From contig OX465584.1 in NCBI GenBank assembly GCA_950022655.1, positions 6,581,694-6,645,693 of the forward strand: 64,000 nt of DNA, in the 5' to 3' direction. The notes beneath the pieces were generated by a model that was not told the origin of the DNA, searched no databases, and saw only the letters and a list, made by a program, of their open reading frames with translations. This DNA is from Alentia gelatinosa (taxonomy: Eukaryota > Annelida > Polychaeta > Phyllodocida > Polynoidae). Below, one piece after another: positions 51,309 through 59,608 of the stretch; within the stretch, counting starts at the first letter, position 1; the number at the start of each line of letters is the position of its first letter. The position numbers and the translations under genes were made by a program.

Positions 51309-51880
51309 TATCTCACCCCAGATATTTTTTCTCCATAGACTTAACATTGGAAACTTGTATCTAACGCCCATTAGATATTTAGGAAAAATATCCAATGGGG
51401 GATAATGTCACAGATGTTAGCCCATTAGTCAATATTAAAGGTGAGATAAATTCAGAAACCCATTCAAGTTTAGGGTCAGAGCTCGATCCTATCTCATTTG
51501 AATCACATAGTAATTCACGCGGCTTCGTGAATTACTATGTGATTCAAACTCGATGGGATACGGGCTCAGACACTAAACTTTCATGGGTTTCCTCTATAGT
51601 ATCCCATCGGGTTTGAATTGCGTTGTAACTCACAAGGCAAAGCCACAGGCGAAGCCACAGGCGAAGCCATGTTAATTACGTCGTGATTCAAATGAGATTG
51701 GATTGAGCTCTGACTATAAACTTTCATAGATTTCTGAATGTATCTCACCCATCACATTGATTGTTGAGCTAACATTTGACATAATCCCCCATTGGATATT
51801 TTTCCTAAATACTCCAAGCGTGTTGGATACGAGTTCCCAATGTTAAGCCTTTATTGGGAAAAAATACCCGGGGTGAGATA
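51309..51880. mobile_element. Inverted dimer of TATCTCACCCC-family elements
   Basis: The left half (51309-51600, plus) starts TATCTCACCCCAGATATTTT and runs to a hairpin with AATCACATAGTAATTCACGC and its complement. The right half (to 51880, minus) ends CGGGGTGAGATA and repeats the body inverted. The two tails meet at about 51600, where CGATGGGATACGGG faces CAAATGAGATTGG. GGCAAAGCCACAGGCGAAGC near 51635 is a duplicated apex motif. Confidence 0.7.
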
Positions 51881-51972
51881 AGGGGTGGAGCTGAGCAAGC
51901 ATCATCTGCCAAACAGAAGATGCATCTTTGATTTTAATTGGAATAAGCATTCACTCAGTCCAGAGAACAGTT

Positions 51973-52255
51973 AGGCCCGGGGTCCACCTACTGCTATATG
52001 GCTCCGATATTGTTTACGATGGACCTCCTGGTAAAAAATCAAAATCGCGCTGGAAGGTCACCTAATATCGGGGCAGTTGACCACGTTTCTGCGATTAGAC
52101 ACCGATAAAAAACCCATACAATGCGTGGTCGATTGGCATTTCTAGACATATGTCTACGATTTTGCACCTTCCTGATATGTCTCCGATATTTGCTTTTTGC
52201 ATCGGTGCTATATCGGTAGGTCTAAATTTCTATCGTAGCAGGTGGACGCCAGGCC
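51973..52255 (+). mobile_element. MITE family H, copy 2 (larger)
   Basis: TAGGCCCGGGGTCCACCTAC starts it and GCAGGTGGACGCCAGGCC ends it. Compared with copy 1 it has about 100 extra internal bases (ACATATGTCTACGATTTTGC...). The likely ancestral form. Confidence 0.7.
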
Positions 52256-52553
52256 TTACACCTACGTCACTGCTACGTCATTGAGACGCCAAAATGGCGT
52301 CTGTAACCAGACGCAGTCGCAGAGTCACGTGATGTCTGTGGCGCATAATCTCCAAGCAGATAAGTATATTCCTGTCAGGGTTTTAGTATCGGTGGAGACT
52401 CTGCTTGGACACCCTAGTTCCGTGCATGTATAAAAGGTCTATGTTTGGCTCACGAGGCCAGTGGCACACGATCGCATCGAAACCCATGACTGCAATGCAA
52501 CAATTGATCTCTGTCGGGATCAGAACAGAGCAGGAAGGTATACTTACTAAGTA
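52256..52553 (+). promoter_or_regulatory. Possible RNA polymerase II promoter and first exon
   Basis: CACGTG at 52326-52331 and TATAAAAG at 52429-52436 are followed by an ATG near 52487. The frame continues to a splice-donor-like AAG|GTATAC near 52539. A transposable element starts at 52554. The order E-box, TATA, ATG, donor is suggestive, but no downstream exon was found and it could belong to a retroelement. Confidence 0.25.
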
Positions 52554-53062
52554 TCATCTCACCCCTTGTATTTTTTCCCTATATACCTCGTATCCAATGC
52601 CCATGAGATATTCTGAAAAAATATCCAATTGGGGATTATGTCATAAATGATAGCCCATTAGTCAATGTGAAGGATGAGATAAATTCAGAAACCTATTCAA
52701 GGTATTTTTGTTATAGTACTTAAGAACATACTACTGTAATCATGAGAATGTACTCAAATTCTGTATATACTTTGTATATATCATTTCTGACCCTGTGAAT
52801 GCAACCGTCATGTAAGCCCACAAGTTGGGCAATGACTGAAAGATCTTTGGAACTGGAGTAGGATGGAAGATAGGCAGTATATAGCTTTTATCCTGGTCTC
52901 CAGTATAGATAAAAGCTTTTTTAAAAAAAAGAAAAAAAGTTTAGGGTCAGAGCTCGATCCCATCTCATTTGAATCGCATGGTAATTCACGCAGCTTCGCC
53001 TTCTGAATTACTACACGATTCAAACTCGATGGGATACGAGCTCTGACCCCAAACCTTCATAG
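52554..53062 (+). mobile_element. TATCTCACCCC-family element with an about 240-bp insertion
   Basis: TCATCTCACCCCTTGTATTT opens it; the box ends AGGATGAGATAAATTCAGAA. The tail resumes at 52941 (TTTAGGGTCAGAGCTCGATC) after about 240 unrelated bases (52701-52940) that end in an A-rich tract, so the insertion may be a retroposon. The hairpin follows with the apex CGCAGCTTCGCCTTC. Confidence 0.65.
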
Positions 53063-53654
53063 GTTTGCTCTATAGAATCCAATTATCCTTCATGAGATGT
53101 GTGCGTAACTGTGACTTTGATAGCAATATCAAATACGGAATTAAAGAATCTTCAGCCAAAATAAAGGGTTCTGGGGCCTGTTTGATAATCTAGCCTTGTA
53201 CATGGAGACAGGGACACAGAGAGGTAGAGTCGATGAAGGTTTCATCGTTTGAAGTGAAATTCTCTTTGTGATTTTATGAATCTGCAGAATTTGTATTGAA
53301 ATAATTCCACAGAGTAGATTCTTAGTAGCCCCGATATAGCTCACGATGCAACCAACGTTATCAACCATTTTTCCGGAAAATCACGGAAATAATGCATATT
53401 TATCATTAATATTTTATCTGTAGATACAAAACAATATTATATGATAGTCCATAATAATATCTAATGAAAAAATCAGTTTCAAGTTAAAGTATAAAATGAT
53501 TGATTAAAGACCCTTATCTTTTTATCAAATTTCACCATTTTGGTAGAGAGGCATTATCATTGTATATTCCAGGTATTCTGAAAATTTCATAATTTTCCGT
53601 CGATTATGGGGGTGTATCGGGACCATGGTACCTTCTTCCTGCACCCTCCCGAAA
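53063..53654. other. Single-copy sequence with a truncated family G end
   Basis: CTGGGGCCTGTTTGATAATC at 53170-53190 is the left end of a family G MITE that stops soon after. The rest is AT-rich with no frames. Confidence 0.4.
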
Positions 53655-53878
53655 CGTTACGACGCACACCGATACACACCGATACACTACGATATGCCTC
53701 CCGATAGGCTACGATCTGGTCTACGATACAGATTTTTCATCGGAACGAAATCGTAGACCCCGATTTTTCATTGGTGTCTAATCACAGAGACGTGGTCAAC
53801 TGCCCCGATTTTAGGGGACCTTCCGACGCGATCTACCCGATATTGAAGCCATATCGTAGTAGGTGGACGCCGGGCCTA
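53655..53878 (-). mobile_element. MITE family H, copy 3 (left end truncated)
   Basis: The right side ends TAGGTGGACGCCGGGCCTAA. The interior contains CGTGGTCAACTGCCCCGAT and ATTGGTGTCTAATCACAGAG, the complement of copy 1. The other terminus is replaced by CACCGATACACACCGATACA short repeats. Confidence 0.6.
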
Positions 53879-53879
53879 A

Positions 53880-54005
53880 ATAACACGAGGGACCGGGGGA
53901 AAGAACTGCGTAATACTCCTCGCTATCGCTCGGAGTTTTACTACGCATCAACTACTCGGAGAATACGGCCACTCAGATCGAAATGATGGTAATATTTTGT
54001 ATATA
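53880..54005 (+). mobile_element. Hairpin tail (GATCTGAGTGG family), copy 3
   Basis: TGCGTAATACTCCTCG and CGGAGTTTTACTACGCAT surround an apex CTATCG; then GGAGAATACGGCCACTCAGA and TGATGGTAATATT. It matches 10075-10130 and, inverted, 4003-4066. Confidence 0.55.
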
Positions 54006-54209
54006 ATTGATTCCGACAATGTTGTAACTGCAAATCTTGCTATATGCGAGAGTTTACAAGGATGAAATTTAAAAAAATTAATAAAACAAAAACAATGTAT
54101 ATCAAGTCCCAATAAATGGGAAATAGTGGAGCTGTACATTTCTCGTAAAACTACACCGAATTACTCTCATGTTCGCCAGTGCTGATACCTTTACATCAAC
54201 ATAAGAAGG
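54006..54209. other. No recognised feature
   Basis: AT-rich stretch. Confidence 0.35.
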
Positions 54210-54325
54210 TGCATCTTGTAATCTCCTCGGACCACTCTACTTAACATCCTCGTGTGCGCTCGGATATTACTACACGTCCAGTCCTCGGTGATTACACCCA
54301 CTTGTATCTTAAACCAGTTCATATT
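54210..54325 (+). mobile_element. Isolated hairpin tail
   Basis: TCTTGTAATCTCCTCGGAC pairs with GTCCTCGGTGATTACACCCA around CCTCGTGTGCGCTCGG. The apex motif is the same type as in the other tails. Confidence 0.5.
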
Positions 54326-54534
54326 GTCTTTTTTAAAAATCACTGAAATGTCTCAGCTATGTTATTATCCTGCCAATGACCACCGAGAAGACAACACAAA
54401 ACCCTAAGGACATCCATAGTGCTGAGATTTGAGTTAAAGGGGACCGGTCCCATTCCGCTGCCTGAGATGAACCACGCATGTGTAGAGATAGAAACGCCGA
54501 CTACAAAGTAGTTCCCCCGGGAGCTTCCGGGAGC
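54326..54534. other. No recognised feature
   Basis: Single-copy sequence up to the 10-bp array. Confidence 0.35.
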
Positions 54535-54705
54535 GCGTCGCCGAGCGGTTCCGAGCGGTTCCGATCGGGTCCGAGCGACACCGAGCGGCTCGGACCGACC
54601 CCGAGCGAACCCGAGCGACTCTGTGAGACTGTGTGCGACTCCGAGCAGCTCCGAGCGTCGCCGAATGGTTCCGAGCTGCTCCGAGCGGCTCCGAGCAATA
54701 CTCTG
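54535..54705 (+). repeat. 10-bp minisatellite (CCGAGCGGTT type)
   Basis: CTCCGAGCGG / TTCCGAGCGG words with a 10-bp step, irregular in the middle. Arg/Ser/Glu-rich frames on both strands are artefacts. Related to 7298-7733 and 39655-39950. Confidence 0.8.
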
Positions 54706-54784
54706 CGATCGACAGGGCACAGGTGAAGCTTAGCATATCTAGACCCTGAAGGGAAGCTCAGGCTGAAAAGCTAGATGCAGAGAA

Positions 54785-55918
54785 TGAGAGTGAGATGTAC
54801 AGGTAGGCTGCCAACCCACCACAGGCATAATCCCTGCCAACCAAGTTTTCAGTTAGCATAGACGTTACAAGATCAGAGATATGCAGGTAAACCATCCGCC
54901 TACCACATTCAGTCCATAATCCCCGCCAACCAAGTTGAGAGTTAGCATAGACGTTACAAGGCCTGAGATATACATGTAAGCTGGCCACGGACCGCAGTCA
55001 GTCCATAATCCCCGCCAACCAAGTTGAGAGTTAGCATAGACGTTACAAGGCCTGAGATATACATGTAAGCTGGCCACGGACCGCAGTCAGTCCATAATCC
55101 CCGCCAACCAAGTTGAGAGTTAGCATAGACGTTACAAGGCCTGAGATATACATGTAAGCTGGCCACGGACCGCAGTCAGTCCATAATCCCCGTCAACCAA
55201 GTTTACAGTTAGCATAGACGTTACAAGACCAGAGATATGCAGGTAAACCATCTGCCTACCACATTCAGTCCATAATCCCCGCCAACCAAGTTGAGAGTTA
55301 GCATAGACGTTACAAGGCCTGAGATATACATGTAACCTGGCCACGGACCGCAGTCAGTCCATAATCCCCGCCAACCAAGTTGAGAGTTAGCATAGACGTT
55401 ACAAGGCCTGAGATATACATGTAAGCTGGCCACGGACCGCAGTCAGTCCATAATCCCCGTCAACCAAGTTTACAGTTAGCATAGACGTTACAAGACCAGA
55501 GATATGCAGGTAAACCATCCGCCTACCACATTCAGTCCATAATCCCCGCCAACCAAGTTGAGAGTTAGCATAGACGTTACAAGGCCTGAGATATACATGT
55601 AAGCTGGCCACGGACCGCAGTCAGTCCATAATCCCCGCCAACCAAGTTGAGAGTTAGCATAGACGTTACAAGGCCTGAGATATACATGTAAGCTGGCCAC
55701 GGACCGCAGTCAGTCCATAATCCCCGTCAACCAAGTTTACAGTTAGCATAGACGTTACAAGACCAGAGATATGCAGGTAAACCATCCGCCTACCACATTC
55801 AGTCCATAATCCCCGCCAACCAAGTTGAGAGTTAGCATAGACGTTACAAGGCCTGAGATATACATGTAAGCTGGCCACGGACCGCAGTCAGTCCATAATC
55901 CCCGTCAACCAAGCTTCA
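54785..55918 (+). repeat. 89-bp minisatellite with a 267-bp higher-order repeat
   Basis: The 89-bp unit contains GTTAGCATAGACGTTACAAG, CAGTCCATAATCCCCGCC and AACCAAGTT. Three subtypes (GCAGGTAAACCATCCGCC; CATGTAAGCTGGCCACGG with CGCCAACC; the same with CGTCAACC) follow in a set order, giving a 267-bp super-unit (for example 55132, 55399, 55666). Confidence 0.9.
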
Positions 55919-56333
55919 AGTCAGCATAAGGCCCATTTAGTTTAGAGTTTTCCTCTGCACGGGGCATACCATTTGTTAAACAGGAAAGGTCTTTCGTCCT
56001 GAGATATGTCTTAGATTGTTGGCATGATCCTAGGAGTATTCTTCTGCTAGGACCAAAACTTGTTAAACGGTTCCCAGATCGGTGAAGGAAAACAGACATA
56101 CACAGAAGTGCTCACCGATTAATTGCGCATAGATTATGCAATAATCAAAGGGGTTTGGAATCGTCAGTGATAGTCACTGGTCACTGACCGACTTTTAGGA
56201 GAACTCAATAAATCGGTGCCTTTTCCGTCGGCAAGTGGAAAATGGCTTTATGAAGCAATGATTTTGTTAATAAATAAGATGCCTGGGCGTATTTTGCCCA
56301 TAGTGAATGTTTGGGAGTGCTGTAACCGTACTT
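55919..56333. other. Unassigned, with MITE-like ends
   Basis: GGCCCATTTAGTTTAGAG near 55930 and CTTGTTAAACGGTTCC near 56070 may bound an old element. GAGAACTCAATAAATCGG near 56200 is a piece of the 24190-type MITE. At about 56285 there is one unit of the 28-bp repeat (TTGCCCATAGTGAATGTT). Confidence 0.35.
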
Positions 56334-56631
56334 TATCTCACCCCAGATATTTTTTCTCCATAGACTTAACATTGGAAACTCGTATCTAACACCCATTAGA
56401 TATTTTGGAAATATATCCAATGGGGGATAATGTCACAAATGTTAGCCCATTAGTCAATATTAAGGGTGAGATAAATTCAGAAACCCATTCAAGTTTAGGG
56501 TCAGAGCTCGATCCCATCTCATTTGAATCACATAGCAATTCGCGCGGCTCCGCCTTGTGAATTACTACGTGATTCAAACTCGATGGGATACAAGCTCAGA
56601 CCCTAAACTTTCATGGGTTTCCTCTATAGTA
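56334..56631 (+). mobile_element. Hairpin-tailed element, TATCTCACCCC family
   Basis: TATCTCACCCCAGATATTTT starts it; GGGTGAGATAAATTCAGAAA ends the box near 56480. The hairpin pairs AATCACATAGCAATTCGCG with a complement around CGGCTCCGCCTTG. The right end CATGGGTTTCCTCTATAGTA is identical to that at 51580-51600, defining the element's 3' boundary. Confidence 0.75.
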
Positions 56632-56936
56632 TTAACAAAAGTTGGACTCCAGTACAGTCTGTTGTCACCAGGGCCAGGGCGCACAGGCTCAAACTGAGAC
56701 TGTTATGCGCTGCCATTTTGAATCTGGAATTCCTGCCTCCACTGGTACCATGCTGCCCTGAGTGATTTGCCAGAAACCACAGTATTACTCTTCAAGCATA
56801 GGTCCTAAAATTAGAACTGCCAATCACGAAATTCCTTTCTCCGATCAGGCAGAGGGAACAGGGAAATGGGAGCCGAGCTCTGTTAGACCCTTACGGACCG
56901 TAAGCCTTAAGCGGCGCGGTCTGTAAACGGACTAAA
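56632..56936. other. No recognised feature
   Basis: Single-copy, balanced composition, no frame. Confidence 0.35.
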
Positions 56937-57604
56937 CAGAAGTAAGTATACATACACAATATTGTTTCAGTAAATTCTCTTTGGCCTGCTATGATATGAG
57001 ATTTAGTGGACTAACAGGGACATAACACGCTCAGTGGAGTCCTTTAACTATAGGGGACAGAGCCATTGTTAGTTCATGAAGCAGTCACTAGTTGGTCGGG
57101 GGACAAAACCTGTATTCTGGCTCTTTGTTCTTACTAAATTCAGCTGCCTTTCAATGTTCTACCAAGATTCCTTTGACTCTCTACACCGATTCCAGAGCAG
57201 GAAGATATAATGCTAAAACCCAGAACATGATGCTTTTCACATGGAACACTTTATTTACATATGTGAGCAAGGCAAGAAAAGTGACATTTCCCATTTATCA
57301 CTCACTTCTTTTTCACCTCCATTAGTGAAGAACAGCTACTTTTTCGCTTCCTTTGGTGAAGAACACCTACTCGGGAGGCGTCATGGCGGCGCCCATGGAT
57401 CATAGGCTATATGCCGTATATATAAACAGTAGTGAGTAGAAATACACGTTTCGTTTCAGTAAGTTCTCTTTAGCCTTGAGATTTACTGCACTAAGAGGGA
57501 CAGGCCTGCTGGGGTAGACAGCAATGATCGATCTCTTCACCCTCTTTGTCGCCTTGCCTCCACGTGGTCAAGGCCGGATATGCTTGCCAACAAGCATAAC
57601 GAAA
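56937..57604 (+). repeat. Diverged about 120-bp repeat units with unassigned spacers
   Basis: GTTTCAGTAA.TTCTCTTT, GAGATTTA.TG.ACTAA.A and GGGACA occur at 56960-57030 and 57445-57505, and again at 57975-58080 and 58440-58515. The blocks are now split by a SINE, a MITE and a hairpin element. The spacer at 57060-57427 has no feature. Confidence 0.5.
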
Positions 57605-57971
57605 GCAACTGGGGCAAGGAGGTTACTCTGTGGTAAAGAGCACTGGACTTGTAATCCCAGGGTTGTCAGACTTTGTTGGCTGAGCCCCACTGCAGCCACT
57701 CTTCTCATTCACTCCCAGCATCAACAAGGTCGTGGGTTCAGCTGCAGCCGCTTTTCTCATTTACCCCCAGCAGTGGTTGACTTACTGCTATATCAAAGGT
57801 CAGTCCCTCTCATACCATGTCTATGTGGTGTGGGGAGTAAAAGAACTCACCTCGGTAAATATGTAGGGGTGAGATTTCTCCCTAAATTCATCTCATAGAT
57901 TCGGTCAAACCCAAAGTAAGTCTAATATGACATATTGGACGTTAAACTACCCAAACAAACAAACAAACAAA
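57605..57971 (+). mobile_element. tRNA-derived SINE, longer copy with (AAAC)n tail
   Basis: The head is TTACTCTGTGGTAAAGAGCA, then GGACTTGTAATCCCAGGG. A second box B-like GGTCGTGGGTTCAGC lies about 80 bp on, suggesting a rearranged head. The body TCTCATACCATGTCTATGTG and end GACGTTAAACTACCC plus (CAAA)n are as in the relatives. Confidence 0.7.
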
Positions 57972-58079
57972 CTGACCGGGACATAACACACTCCATTGCA
58001 CCCTCTAACTATGTAAACAGTAGTAAGTATAAATACACGGTGTAGTTTCGGTAAGTTGTCTTGCTATGCTGTGAGATTA

Positions 58080-58424
58080 ATGCTCCATTGCAACGATCCA
58101 CTGGAGATTGATGGTTGCCGAGCAATCTTAACCCTATCTCCTCCCATTCTCTGATAATTCTTGCCCTTGGTTCTTCCCTTGATCTTACCTCCGGTGGTGC
58201 TGCTGCTCCACTTCGGTGACTGGCTGGAGACCAGGTTTTTCCCAGTCCCCAGTGGATCGGCTCTCAATCTCTGGTATGGAGCAGCGCTAGGAGTTTGAGC
58301 GCCGACCATTGGGAGGATCTGGACTCTAGCTCCACTACAGCTCCACTGTAGCTCCACTATCAGCGATTGGGAGCCGATCGGTCGGTGACCAAATCAATCT
58401 CCAGTGGATCAACGCAATGGAGCA
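58080..58424 (+). mobile_element. MITE, about 345 bp, 33-bp inverted repeats
   Basis: TGCTCCATTGCAACGATCCA plus CTGGAGATTGAT pairs with AATCAATCTCCAGTGGATCA plus ACGCAATGGAGCA. It sits within the 120-bp repeat units. No clear target duplication; class unknown. Confidence 0.7.
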
Positions 58425-58517
58425 CGGCCTTTGCAGCACTAACATGGACATTACACACTCTACGGCATTTTAGTAGACAAACAGCAGCAAGAATAAATAC
58501 ACAATATTGACTGGTTT

Positions 58518-58838
58518 CAGATACAAGCGGCCGTATGCTCCGAGGAGTTCACGCGTAGTAATATCCGAGCGCATGCGGGGATATTGCGTAGAGTCAACTC
58601 CGAGGAGCATACAAACGCTTTTATCTGAAACCAGTCTATATTGTATTTATTATCCACCTTTTCTGCGAAAATGACATGTCGATATCAGTTCATTTTAGTT
58701 ATGCACTATCTTTCCATACGCACTATTTTTCCGTATGCGCCACCCGGAGCATACAACATATCCGTATTCGCCGGGTACGTCCATACACGCTGCCTATGTG
58801 TTTTCTATGGGCACTTTGTATTCGGTGGATAATAAGGC
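58518..58838 (-). mobile_element. Hairpin-tailed element, TTATTATCCACC family
   Basis: On the minus strand it opens TTATTATCCACCGAATACAA (58838) with the inverted partner GGTGGATAATAAATACAATA (near 58650). The hairpin at 58518-58637 pairs CTGGTTTCAGATA with TATCTGAAACCAG and CCGTATGCTCCGAGGAGTT with its near complement, around CCGAGCGCATGCGGGG. Its 5' end is the parent of the 73-bp array. Confidence 0.7.
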
Positions 58839-59039
58839 TCCGTATTTACGCCCCCACCTATCACTGATACTATCTGATTATATCCGTTGTCCTGTCTTCC
58901 CCATTTCAACTCCAATCGTGTAGAAATGCCGTACGCGGAGGCGCTCATCCGAGGCTTTAAAATCCCCACTCACTCGTAAGATCTCCCAGAAACTGCCCCC
59001 GCCGCTGGGTGTACCTTAGACTTGCTCAAGTCTTCGATT
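58839..59039. other. No recognised feature
   Basis: Single-copy stretch before repeat R4. Confidence 0.35.
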
Positions 59040-59460
59040 ATGAACATTCATTAAATGATTAATCACAATCAGAATTAAGTTCATTAAAGTATCCTTCTCT
59101 GACTGGCCCATGAATCAAAGACTTGTCCACTATGAACAGAATCTCCTGTTTATGGCCCAAAGCCACTCCCTATAACCCGAGACCTCCTCCTACCCCTCCC
59201 CCTCCCCTCCTCCAGTCCCCTGCCTGCCTGTGTTGTCATAGCAATAAATTTAGCCTACTCCTGACTGTGATCCGATTAAGATCAAAGTGAGAGGGTATCA
59301 ATCTCCCATCAGATATCTGACCAGTAGCCATGATATCTGTACGGAGAGTGTTGGAAATACTGGCGCTATACAGCGCCAGAAATCCAACACCATTACTGAT
59401 TGTACCAGTCCCTGTATCCCAGCGAGGAGAGTAGACATAGGATACAGGGACTGGAGCCAG
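59040..59460 (+). repeat. Long dispersed repeat R4, copy 2
   Basis: Copy of 43064-43482. It retains the uninterrupted junction that dates the MITE at 42694, and ends where the candidate LTR starts in the other copy. Frames here (59287 plus) duplicate those in copy 1 and look fortuitous. Confidence 0.75.
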
Positions 59461-59608
59461 TCTAGGTGTACCTCAATCGATAGGCATGAGTTATCCCCCT
59501 CCTCCTCCTGCACCCCGATACTCTCGGGTGATCGCTACGCATGAGTGAGCATGGGAATCCAGCCTGAAGAGATTGGATAATTGTTCTCCTGGTAGAGCAG
59601 AGACTAAC

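Noticed and set aside
54865..55878. A series of identical 70-codon minus frames
   Set aside because: Each is one 89-bp unit plus overlap; they repeat exactly with the array.
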